Part shown: piece by piece, positions 1 through 5,062 of the stretch | Layout: every line of letters starts with the position of its first letter | How positions within the stretch are numbered: the first letter of the stretch is position 1 | Origin: Holophagae bacterium | Lineage (GTDB): Bacteria; Acidobacteriota; Thermoanaerobaculia; Thermoanaerobaculales; Sulfomarinibacteraceae | Direction of reading: 5' to 3' | Assembly (NCBI GenBank): GCA_030609785.1 | Contig: JAUWTC010000203.1 | Span: 1 to 5,601 of the forward strand | Length of the DNA stretch: 5,601 nt | Position numbers and translations under genes: made by a program | Notes under the pieces: generated by a model | What the model saw: only the letters and a program-made list of their open reading frames with translations | Told to the model about the DNA's origin: nothing | Databases searched by the model: none

Positions 1-185
1 GGAAACTGAAGACCCTCGGAGCGACCCATATTGCCCTCGACCGATCCGAGTGGGATGCCGATCACCAAGGCCGTCTCTACTCGTGGTCCGACCCTCGCCG
101 CAAGGTCTTCGAAGATCTGCTGGAACACCACTGCCGGCCTGTGGCTCAATTTGGAAGGACAACCATTTTCAGACTCGGAAGGTAA
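1..185 (+). CDS. C-terminal fragment of a probable membrane glycosyltransferase (partial, 5' end outside window)
   Basis: The frame starting at base 3 is open from the left edge to a TAA at 183-185, giving 60 codons of a gene whose start lies outside the window. It has no internal start codon suited to be its beginning. The peptide reads as real protein: it opens LKTLGATHIALDRSEW, continues with an acidic/aromatic stretch and a VFEDLLEHHC helix, and ends in a beta-like segment finishing FRLGR. A 'leucine-x-x-leucine-gly-(a/v)-thr-his-(i/v)' strand, then a 'FxxLLxxxC' helix and a closing strand with 'Y/F-R-L', is the usual end of GT39/ArnT/PMT-like polyprenol-phosphate-sugar glycosyltransferases, where this soluble domain follows the membrane helices. 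That family assignment is inferred from pattern alone, because no catalytic region is visible. It converges on the chloride channel gene across a 361-bp gap. Confidence 0.6.
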   Translation, partial: KLKTLGATHIALDRSEWDADHQGRLYSWSDPRRKVFEDLLEHHCRPVAQFGRTTIFRLGR

Positions 186-254
186 CTCAGAGCCACAGGT
201 CAACGGCAACGTCCAATCCCGAGAGCGCCCATAACCTCAAACGGGGCGTGCCGT

Positions 255-313
255 CCTTGATGTTGTCGTGCCGCACCCTCCCGGCTTGGACAACGATGCG
301 GCCAACGTCAAGG
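255..313. repeat. Imperfect inverted repeat, about 17 bp of stem
   Basis: The 11-base arm 255-265 (CCTTGATGTTG) pairs with 303-313 (CAACGTCAAGG) with one mismatch, which is a G-U wobble if the plus strand is transcribed. Directly inside, 270-275 (GCCGCA) pairs with 297-302 (TGCGGC). A 4-nt bulge lies on the left side and the apical loop is 21 nt. The wobble favours a plus-strand RNA, which would place this hairpin about 70 nt downstream of the glycosyltransferase-like stop codon. No U-run follows, so a terminator role is only possible. Confidence 0.4.
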
Positions 314-374
314 GGGGCAACCCTCGGCGAGGGCCTCAGCGACCGAGTCTCCACTGAGCGCCGAAGGCCACCGA

Positions 375-439
375 GGTCCTTTCCCGGAGGGGCGATCCCT
401 CTTCCGGTTTGAGAAATGCTGCCCCTCCGAGAAAGGACC
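375..439 (-). repeat. Near-perfect 19-bp inverted repeat with 27-nt loop
   Basis: The arm at 375-393 (GGTCCTTTCCCGGAGGGGC) and the arm at 421-439 (GCCCCTCCGAGAAAGGACC) are complementary at 18 of 19 positions. The single odd position is C opposite A on the plus strand but becomes a G-U wobble in a minus-strand RNA. A minus-strand transcript would therefore form an uninterrupted 19-bp stem. It lies about 110 nt downstream of the clcA stop codon in the clcA reading direction. It could protect or end the clcA transcript, belong to a structured RNA, or be a relic of a palindromic repeat. No U-run follows. The pairing is certain from the sequence; the role is not known. Confidence 0.7.
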
Positions 440-442
440 GAG

Positions 443-466
443 CGGGAGCGCACTCGCGCGCTCCCG
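443..466. repeat. Perfect 9-bp GC hairpin next to the long inverted repeat
   Basis: CGGGAGCGC at 443-451 pairs perfectly with GCGCTCCCG at 458-466 around a 6-nt loop. It lies 3 bp from the long inverted repeat at 375-439 and about 80 bp beyond the clcA stop codon. Together the two form a tandem hairpin block. It may act as a GC-rich terminator or 3'-end stabiliser for clcA, but there is no U-tract. Confidence 0.5.
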
Positions 467-546
467 AAGGCCGGGGCTGGATCTTGCAGTGCTGAGATTG
501 GGAGCGCGATCATCCCTGACGCTGGTCCTGTCGACCTCTTCGACCC

Positions 547-2400
547 CTACTCCTCCCCTCGAAGGCGGTGGATCTCAGCATCGTAGGCCTCCATCACATC
601 CTGATAGCGCAGGAGGCCGATGATCGGCGCCGGCGGTGTATCGGAAACGACCGGCAGGACCTCGAGGCGGAGGGCGGTAAAGCGTCGCATGACGGTGTGG
701 AGGTCTTCGTCCGGGGTAACGAACCCGACGTTGGGGGCGTCGACCTCGATGTCGCCGGCCACCAGGAGATCCCAGACCTCCGGCGTCGCCATCACCCGGC
801 GCACGTCGTTGACGCTCAAGATCCCGTGCACGGCACCCTCGGAATCAACCACGGGGTAGTGATCCTGGGTCCCGGTGAAGACCAGGTCCATTACCTCTCG
901 GAACGGCATCCCGGGCGACAGGCTCATCACGTCTTGCCTTTCGTCGATCAAATCCTTGACTGACAACCGCTCGAGAATGTCCACCTGGAAGTCTCCAAGG
1001 TGCGCCGCGGAATCCACCCTTCCCGGTACCTGGGCCTCGTACATGTTGACACCCCGGGTCAGGAGGAAGGTGATTGAGGAGACCAACATCATCGGCACCA
1101 ACAGGCTGTAGGAGCCACTCATCTCGGCCACCATGATCAGGGAAGCAATCGGCGCCTTGGCCACGCCGGCAAAGAAGCCCCCCATGCCCACGAGAATGCA
1201 GGCCGTGGCCGAGGGGGCCATGAACGGGGCAAAGCGTGCCAGCAACTCGGCAAAGACGGCGCCGGTCAAGCCTCCGATGACCAGGGAGGGTGCGAACACG
1301 CCACCGGACCCTCCAGAGGAGATTGTGAAACTGGTCGCCAGAATCTTGGCAGGAACCAGAGCCAGGAGGATTGCCAGCGGGAGACCCGGCCCCATCGCCA
1401 TCTGAAGCCAACCGTAGCCGCCACCGAGAACCTGGGGCAGGTTGAGCGCCAGGCAAGCGATCAGCAGCCCGCCAATCGCCGGCTTGACCATTGCCGGCAC
1501 GTTGAGGCGGGCGAAGAACCCATCCCTCATGCCGTAGAAGACTTTGACCCATATGACGCCGATCACAGCCAGGACCACGCCCAGGACGAAGTAGGAAATC
1601 AGCTCCTGCGGCCTGGAGAAGGGATCGACGTGAGCGGTGAACACCGATGACCAACCGGTCAAGGAGGCCACCACCACGTAGGAAACGATCGAAGCCATCA
1701 GCGCCGGAATCAACGCCTCGGACTCGTAGTCGTTCTCCGAATACAATGCCTCGATGGCGAAGAGTGCGCCCCCGAGAGGCGCTCGGAACATACCGCCGAT
1801 GCCGGCCGCCATTCCGGTAATGACCAGCGTTCTCCGGTCGCGGACCCGGAGATTCAACACGTCGGCGAGGTATGACCCAAATCCTGCACCGACCTGGGCA
1901 ACCGGCCCCTCACGACCGGCCGACCCACCCGAGCCGATCGTCAGCATCGAAGCCAGGAGCTTGACCGGTATGACCCGCGGCCTCAGTTCAGCGCGATTCT
2001 GGTGAAATGCCTTGATCACGGCATCGGTGCCGTGGCCCTCGGCCTCAGGGGCGAAGGTCTGAACCAACCACCCAACAAGAAGCCCAACACCGGGAAGAAT
2101 AACCAGCAGGAACCACGGTCGTTGGGGCGCCGCCCACCCGTCGGCAACGGCGTGAATGCCGTGGCCCGGCGGTTGGAAGCCGGCGATTCGCCCGAGGAAA
2201 AGCGAACCAACCCAGTCGACCCCCCAGGTCAAGAAGGCCGCGCCCAAACCGGCGACGACCCCGACTGCAATCGCCAGGAGCATCCACCGCCCGAAGTTGT
2301 AGAGGTCGATGTGGGCAAAGAATCGGCCTAGCCGGTCCCAAACGGTCTCCGACGCACCGGTCGTCCCGCCGGCCCCTTGGTCTCGATTCTCGAACGGCAT
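547..2400 (-). CDS. clcA: ClC-family chloride channel/transporter with two C-terminal CBS domains
   Basis: 617 residues; an integral inner-membrane ClC anion channel or anion/proton exchanger. A short hydrophilic N-terminus (1-38) precedes repeated hydrophobic helices spanning about 38-450. ClC signatures appear in order: GHGTD at 122-126 (position of the GSGIP anion-binding loop), GREGP at 162-166 with the gating glutamate E164, the helix ending LFAIEA at 213-218, and GGSGGVFAPSL at 363-373. The soluble tail holds two CBS domains, about 480-540 and 545-612, which in this family bind adenine nucleotides or adjust gating. By eye, E217 aligns with E202 of E. coli ClC-ec1 and A218 with its internal proton glutamate E203, so coupling to protons may be absent or different. 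GAGGAG (2409-2414) lies 8 nt before the ATG, and the stop is TAG at 547-549. The gene follows fabF by 139 nt on the same strand but has its own promoter-like sequence. The family is secure; channel versus exchanger is open. The symbol is given by family. Confidence 0.95.
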   Translation of the reverse strand: MPFENRDQGAGGTTGASETVWDRLGRFFAHIDLYNFGRWMLLAIAVGVVAGLGAAFLTWGVDWVGSLFLGRIAGFQPPGHGIHAVADGWAAPQRPWFLLVILPGVGLLVGWLVQTFAPEAEGHGTDAVIKAFHQNRAELRPRVIPVKLLASMLTIGSGGSAGREGPVAQVGAGFGSYLADVLNLRVRDRRTLVITGMAAGIGGMFRAPLGGALFAIEALYSENDYESEALIPALMASIVSYVVVASLTGWSSVFTAHVDPFSRPQELISYFVLGVVLAVIGVIWVKVFYGMRDGFFARLNVPAMVKPAIGGLLIACLALNLPQVLGGGYGWLQMAMGPGLPLAILLALVPAKILATSFTISSGGSGGVFAPSLVIGGLTGAVFAELLARFAPFMAPSATACILVGMGGFFAGVAKAPIASLIMVAEMSGSYSLLVPMMLVSSITFLLTRGVNMYEAQVPGRVDSAAHLGDFQVDILERLSVKDLIDERQDVMSLSPGMPFREVMDLVFTGTQDHYPVVDSEGAVHGILSVNDVRRVMATPEVWDLLVAGDIEVDAPNVGFVTPDEDLHTVMRRFTALRLEVLPVVSDTPPAPIIGLLRYQDVMEAYDAEIHRLRGEE

Positions 2401-2408
2401 CCTTCAGA

Positions 2409-2414
2409 CTCCTC
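2409..2414 (-). promoter_or_regulatory. Ribosome binding site of the ClC gene
   Basis: Read on the minus strand the sequence is GAGGAG, ending 8 nt before the ATG at 2400. This strong Shine-Dalgarno supports the 617-residue start. Confidence 0.75.
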
Positions 2415-2479
2415 AAACCGGCCCGCACTCTCTGTTGCGAGACGGCTTCTTATGAAATTGCCACCAAAATTCTACGCGA

Positions 2480-2490
2480 ATTGTAACAAT
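2480..2490. repeat. 11-bp palindrome overlapping the candidate clcA -10 box
   Basis: ATTGT-A-ACAAT on the plus strand is a perfect 5-1-5 inverted repeat that covers the candidate -10 hexamer. A second small inverted repeat, TTAGC-n5-GCTAA, lies at 2494-2508 and overlaps the -35. Such placement fits a repressor site, but with arms of only 5 bp in AT-rich DNA chance is a real alternative. Confidence 0.3.
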
Positions 2491-2508
2491 CTGTTAGCTA
2501 CTTGCTAA
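2480..2508 (-). promoter_or_regulatory. Candidate sigma70-type promoter for the ClC gene
   Basis: On the minus strand, TTAGCA (2503-2508, 4/6 match to the -35 consensus) is followed after exactly 17 bp by TACAAT (2480-2485, 5/6 match to the -10 consensus). Transcription would start near 2473, leaving a leader of roughly 70 nt before the ATG. The -10 is embedded in the palindrome ATTGTTACAAT (2480-2490), a possible operator. The local AT-richness stands out against the GC-rich surroundings and supports a promoter here, so clcA need not depend on read-through from fabF. Confidence 0.5.
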
Positions 2509-2539
2509 TGGCCGGCTGACAGCTCCCGGCGAAGCCCGA

Positions 2540-3775
2540 TCATACCTTCTTGACAACCAGGCACGCGTTCGTACCGCCGAACCCGAAGGAATTGCTCAGA
2601 GCGACATCGACTCGAGCCTCCCGGGCGGTGTGAGGCACGTGATCCAGATCGTCGCCTTCGTCCGGGTTATCCAGGTTAATCGTCGGCGGAACAACGCCCC
2701 GAGTCATCGCCAGAATTGAGATGCCAAACTCCAACCCGCCGGACCCACCGAGCAGATGTCCGGTCATCGACTTGGTCGACGAGACCATGACTGATTGAGC
2801 ATGACTACCGAAGACCTTCTTGACCGCCACGGTTTCCACGCCGTCTCCCGCCGGCGTCGATGTGCCGTGGGCGTTGATGTAATCGACATCTTCTGGATTC
2901 AACCCGGCCTCGCCCAGCGCCATTCGCATCACCCGAACCGCGCCGTCGGCATCTTCGGACGGCGCGGAGATGTGGAAAGCGTCGCTGGTCATACCAAAAC
3001 CCACAACTTCTCCGAGAATCGGCGCGCCTCGTCGCTTAGCATGTTCATACTCTTCGAGAATCACGACACCGGCGCCCTCGCCGATGACAAAGCCGTCCCG
3101 GTCACGGTCCCACGGGCGGGATGCTCGTTCGGGATCGTCATTCCGCGTCGACACAGCACGCATCGAGGCGAAGCCCGCCACAGGCGAGGGACAGATCACC
3201 GCCTCGGCCCCACCGGCTATGATCGCGTCGGCGTAACCATGCCTGATGTACAGGGTGGCGTCCCCGATCGCGTGCGCCGACGTTGAGCACGCCGTACAGG
3301 TGGCCATGTTCGGCCCCTTGGCGCCAGTCTGGATGCTGACAAGCCCAGAACACATGTTGATGATCGACCCGGGAATGAAGAACGGCGACACCCGCCGGGG
3401 GCCACGGTTGAGCAGATTCTCGTATGTCCGCTCGATCAGGGGAAAGCCCCCGATCCCGGAGCCGATGACCACACCGACTCTTTCGGCGTTGGCCTCGGTG
3501 ATCTCCAGCCCGCTATCCTCGAGCGCCATGTGAGAGGCGCCCACAGCGAAATGAACAAAACGGTCGAATTTCCTGGCTTCCTTGGGCCCAAGCCAGGGTG
3601 AGACGTCAAAACCGTCGACCTCGCACGCAATCCGTACCGTGAATCCCTCGGTATCGAAATGTGTGATGGGCCCGGCCCCACTGCGGCCGGACACCAATCC
3701 CTCCCAGGTCGCCTCGGTCCCAACCCCGAGTGGTGAGATCAACCCCAGGCCGGTCACCACCACTCGGCGAGTCAT
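2540..3775 (-). CDS. fabF: 3-oxoacyl-[acyl-carrier-protein] synthase II (KAS II, FabF)
   Basis: 411 residues, close to the 413 of E. coli FabF. It is the cytosolic condensing enzyme of type II fatty-acid synthesis: it adds a two-carbon unit from malonyl-ACP to acyl-ACP with loss of CO2. It has the thiolase fold and starts with the typical [13 protein letters not shown]. The catalytic triad falls at the same numbers as in E. coli: Cys163 in TACSTSAH, His303 in [11 protein letters not shown], and Lys335/His340 in [11 protein letters not shown]. The C-terminal SFGFGGTNA loop (396-404) is present. The Cys-His-His set marks KAS I/II and rules out FabH, which uses Cys-His-Asn. The FabF assignment over FabB rests on the acpP neighbour and overall resemblance. 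The ATG at 3773-3775 comes 2 nt after the acpP stop codon, and its Shine-Dalgarno GGAGAG lies within the last codons of acpP, so translation is likely coupled. The stop is TGA at 2540-2542. Confidence 0.96.
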   Translation of the reverse strand: MTRRVVVTGLGLISPLGVGTEATWEGLVSGRSGAGPITHFDTEGFTVRIACEVDGFDVSPWLGPKEARKFDRFVHFAVGASHMALEDSGLEITEANAERVGVVIGSGIGGFPLIERTYENLLNRGPRRVSPFFIPGSIINMCSGLVSIQTGAKGPNMATCTACSTSAHAIGDATLYIRHGYADAIIAGGAEAVICPSPVAGFASMRAVSTRNDDPERASRPWDRDRDGFVIGEGAGVVILEEYEHAKRRGAPILGEVVGFGMTSDAFHISAPSEDADGAVRVMRMALGEAGLNPEDVDYINAHGTSTPAGDGVETVAVKKVFGSHAQSVMVSSTKSMTGHLLGGSGGLEFGISILAMTRGVVPPTINLDNPDEGDDLDHVPHTAREARVDVALSNSFGFGGTNACLVVKKV

Positions 3776-3777
3776 TG

Positions 3778-4014
3778 TCAGCTCTCCACGTTTTGGGAGA
3801 GATAGTCGACGGCGTCCTTCACCGTCGCAATTTTCTCAGCAGACTCGTCCGGGATCTCAACACCGAACTCTTCTTCGAAGGCCATCACCAGTTCCACGAC
3901 GTCGAGAGAATCCGCTCCCAGATCATCGACGAACGAGGCCTCGAGGGTCACCTTGTCCAGGTCGACACCCAACTGCTGGACAATGATGTCTTTGACTTTA
4001 GCTTGTACGTCCAT
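3778..4014 (-). CDS. acpP: Acyl carrier protein
   Basis: 78 residues, the normal size for AcpP. This small acidic cytosolic carrier holds growing acyl chains on a 4'-phosphopantetheine arm and is the substrate partner of the FabF encoded immediately downstream. The attachment motif GADSLD is present with Ser36 as the modified residue, followed by the acidic recognition helix II ([17 protein letters not shown]) that partner enzymes read. Start choice: the same frame extends upstream to an ATG at 4098, but the extra 28 residues are basic and unlike any ACP. The ATG at 4012-4014 gives the standard [11 protein letters not shown] start and has a perfect AGGAGG at 4019-4024. The stop codon TGA (3778-3780) is 2 nt from the fabF start. 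The usual upstream fabH/fabD/fabG genes are absent here; instead acpP is the first gene of the unit, facing a divergent regulator. Confidence 0.97.
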   Translation of the reverse strand: MDVQAKVKDIIVQQLGVDLDKVTLEASFVDDLGADSLDVVELVMAFEEEFGVEIPDESAEKIATVKDAVDYLSQNVES

Positions 4015-4018
4015 AATT

Positions 4019-4024
4019 CCTCCT
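4019..4024 (-). promoter_or_regulatory. Ribosome binding site deciding the acpP start
   Basis: On the minus strand the sequence is AGGAGG followed by AATT and the ATG at 4012-4014. The full consensus with a short 4-nt spacer fixes the 78-residue start and excludes the longer upstream ATG at 4098. Confidence 0.85.
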
Positions 4025-4080
4025 GTGTTGTGCCTTGGCTCCGGCATTCGCCGCAGCGCGGCAGCTTCTGTTTTTCGATT

Positions 4081-4116
4081 TCGCCCCCCTGAAGCCACAG
4101 CTCCGCTGGGGGGCGA
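4081..4116 (-). repeat. GC-rich hairpin in the acpP upstream leader
   Basis: TCGCCCCCC at 4081-4089 pairs perfectly with GGGGGGCGA at 4108-4116. Inside the 18-nt loop a further AGC/GCT pairing is possible. It lies 67-102 nt upstream of the acpP start. If transcription starts near 4127 from the candidate promoter at 4134-4139, the hairpin would form at the very 5' end of the acpP-fabF mRNA, where it could stabilise the message or affect its expression. The stem is followed by A-rich rather than U-rich sequence on the minus strand, so it is not an intrinsic terminator for that direction. Confidence 0.45.
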
Positions 4117-4133
4117 TCAACGGGCACACAGAT

Positions 4134-4139
4134 ATCATA
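4134..4139 (-). promoter_or_regulatory. Candidate -10 box of the acpP-fabF promoter
   Basis: On the minus strand the hexamer is TATGAT, matching five of six consensus bases. No good -35 hexamer is found at 16-18 bp upstream, so the promoter may be activator-dependent or the call may be wrong. Immediately upstream is the palindrome at 4141-4154. The start point would be near 4127, giving a leader of about 113 nt before acpP. Confidence 0.35.
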
Positions 4140-4140
4140 A

Positions 4141-4154
4141 CGTCGGAGCCGACG
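4141..4154. repeat. 6-2-6 palindrome upstream of the acpP candidate -10
   Basis: CGTCGG-AG-CCGACG is a perfect inverted repeat of 6-bp arms with a 2-bp centre. It sits directly upstream of the candidate acpP -10 box, where the spacer to a -35 would be. This position fits an operator, though a GC-rich 6-bp repeat can arise by chance. It does not resemble a fatty-acid repressor site that I recognise. Confidence 0.3.
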
Positions 4155-4196
4155 CAAGACCGACCACCCCAAACGACCGAAAAACACGAATCTTTC

Positions 4197-4223
4197 TTGA
4201 CATCAGCCAAAAAAGGGTGTAAT
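4197..4223 (+). promoter_or_regulatory. Candidate promoter of the winged-helix/EIIA gene
   Basis: A perfect -35 hexamer TTGACA lies at 4197-4202 and TGTAAT (5/6 match to -10) at 4218-4223, with a spacer of only 15 bp. The short spacer would make it weak or regulator-dependent. Transcription would start near 4230, leaving about 37 nt before the ATG. The two direct repeats at 4202-4230 overlap both hexamers. Confidence 0.45.
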
Positions 4224-4230
4224 CAGCCAA
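4202..4230. repeat. Two exact 9-bp direct repeats, 20-bp period, in the divergent promoter region
   Basis: ATCAGCCAA occurs at 4202-4210 and again at 4222-4230. The start-to-start distance is 20 bp, close to two turns of B-DNA, so two bound proteins would lie on the same face of the helix. The copies overlap the candidate -35 and -10 of the plus-strand gene. The arrangement fits a tandem operator, possibly for the winged-helix protein encoded just downstream; that assignment is inference. Confidence 0.45.
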
Positions 4231-4252
4231 TTGTGATCTTTACCAGTCACAC

Positions 4253-4260
4253 GAGGAGGG
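4253..4260 (+). promoter_or_regulatory. Ribosome binding site deciding the start of the winged-helix/EIIA gene
   Basis: GAGGAGGG ends 6 nt before the ATG at 4267. The in-frame TTG at 4264 would leave only 3 nt, too close for good initiation, and the ATG at 4279 would be 18 nt away. This supports 4267. Confidence 0.75.
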
Positions 4261-4266
4261 ACATTG

Positions 4267-4980
4267 ATGGAAGCCTACATGACCGCAAAAGAAGCCGCCG
4301 AATATCTCAAACTCGCCGAAAGAACCCTGGTTCGGCTCGCTCACGAAGGCAAGATTCCTGGAGTCAAGATCGGTGGCCAGTGGCGCTTCCGACGAGCCCT
4401 CCTGGATGAATACCTCGACACCCTGGCAGCCCAGTCGGTGTCCACCTCTGGCGCAGCGACTGCCCAAATCATTGATTCCCCGCTCGACGAGATCATGACC
4501 GTCAAGCAGATCATCCCAAACCTGGAAGCAACCGACCGGACCGAGGTCATCCACACCATGGTTACTCACGTCACCAAGCTGGGTCTGGTCAAGGAACAGG
4601 CATGGCTCGAAGCTGCACTTGCGGCCCGTGAGCGCCTGGTTCCAACGGCGGTCCCCGAAGGCGTTGCCTTCCTCCACGCTCGTCGCAGGGCTGCAGACAT
4701 GTTCCCTCAACAGTTCATCGCCATGGGACGCTCGGATGACGGTGTCGATTGGGGTTCGCCGGACATGGGCAAAACCAGAATCTTCTTTCTCCTGGCGCTT
4801 CGCAACGATACGCTGCATGTCCGTTGGCTGTCGCGCATGGCCTGGATCGTCCGCAGCCCCGGGCGATTGACTCAGCTGATGGAGGCGAAGTCCGCCAAGG
4901 CCCTTTTCGATGAACTTCTCGATGGTGCCAACGCTCTTCCCAAGTCACTGAAGCCGACCGGCCAGCCGATCGGGCGTTAG
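4267..4980 (+). CDS. Excisionase-type winged-helix DNA-binding domain fused to a PTS EIIA-like (PtsN-type) domain
   Basis: 237 residues. Residues about 4-52 form a MerR/excisionase-like winged helix: MTAKEAAEYLKL, then a helix, then the hallmark GKIPGVKIGGQWRF and a closing helix. A Ser/Ala/Thr-rich linker (about 53-70) leads to residues about 73-222, which follow the PTS EIIA type-2 (fructose/nitrogen PtsN) pattern: RERLVPTAVPEGVAFLHAR, then FIAMGRSDDGVDW, a hydrophobic strand FFLLAL, and LHVRWLSRMAWIVR. His137 in FLHAR is in the place of the phosphorylated histidine; the family usually has PHAR, so the proline is changed to Leu136. A second His (H184) matches the conserved HL position. There are no membrane segments. 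Known EIIA domains accept phosphate from HPr; here that would presumably modulate DNA binding, which is inference. No other PTS gene is in the window. It is divergent from acpP-fabF and shares its upstream region. Confidence 0.85.
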   Translation: MEAYMTAKEAAEYLKLAERTLVRLAHEGKIPGVKIGGQWRFRRALLDEYLDTLAAQSVSTSGAATAQIIDSPLDEIMTVKQIIPNLEATDRTEVIHTMVTHVTKLGLVKEQAWLEAALAARERLVPTAVPEGVAFLHARRRAADMFPQQFIAMGRSDDGVDWGSPDMGKTRIFFLLALRNDTLHVRWLSRMAWIVRSPGRLTQLMEAKSAKALFDELLDGANALPKSLKPTGQPIGR

Positions 4981-5011
4981 AATCTCTCAGCTATCAGCTA
5001 AGGCGACCGCA

Positions 5012-5062
5012 AAAACACCCGGAACGGTGGAGTGCCACTGATAAACCCAGTGGTCGGGTTTT
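5012..5062 (+). terminator. Terminator-like hairpin after the winged-helix/EIIA gene
   Basis: An inner stem CCACTG (5035-5040) / CAGTGG (5048-5053) has a 7-nt loop. An outer pairing joins AAAA and CCCG (5012-5015, 5018-5021) to CGGGTTTT (5055-5062), closing the structure with a four-T run. It lies 31 nt beyond the stop codon of the regulator gene, where a terminator would be expected. The T-run is short and the inner stem is only 6 bp, so it may be weak. Confidence 0.4.

Larger units (their letters stand above)
186..546. other. Gene-free, hairpin-rich gap between convergent genes
   Basis: This 361-bp stretch lies between the stop codon of the plus-strand glycosyltransferase-like gene and the stop codon of minus-strand clcA. 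I found no convincing gene in it. The open frames are short, arginine/proline-rich and lack a recognisable domain, as expected from GC-rich non-coding DNA. It contains three substantial inverted repeats (255-313, 375-439, 443-466). Being the meeting point of two convergent genes, it would be expected to hold their transcript ends. None of the hairpins is followed by a clear U-run on either strand, so they are not textbook intrinsic terminators. I saw no tRNA TPsiC signature, no conserved RNase P core motif and no SRP-RNA tetraloop motif. Confidence 0.6.

Noticed and set aside
50..412. 120-codon plus-strand open frame
   Set aside because: Its composition is rich in Arg, Pro and Ser with no domain. 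It overlaps the better coding tail at 1-185 and runs through the hairpin-rich gap.
187..513. 108-codon minus-strand open frame downstream of clcA
   Set aside because: It has no recognisable domain, spans two long inverted repeats, is Arg/Pro-rich, and no strong ribosome binding site was found. It is more likely chance in GC-rich DNA.
186..546. RNase P RNA, tmRNA, SRP RNA or tRNA in the structured gap
   Set aside because: None of the conserved core motifs of these RNAs could be found on either strand.
845..1654. 269-codon frame on the minus strand inside clcA
   Set aside because: It is the shifted frame of the ClC gene; the ClC frame carries all family motifs uninterrupted.
3778..4098. 106-residue version of the acyl carrier protein
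   Set aside because: The additional N-terminal 28 residues are basic and unlike any ACP, while a consensus AGGAGG lies in front of the ATG at 4012-4014.
4240..4818. 192-codon minus-strand frame antisense to the winged-helix/EIIA gene
   Set aside because: It is the mirror of a gene with clear domains on the plus strand; the product shows no family pattern.
4264..4980. TTG start at 4264 for the winged-helix/EIIA gene
   Set aside because: Only 3 nt separate it from the Shine-Dalgarno; the ATG three bases later has a normal 6-nt spacing.
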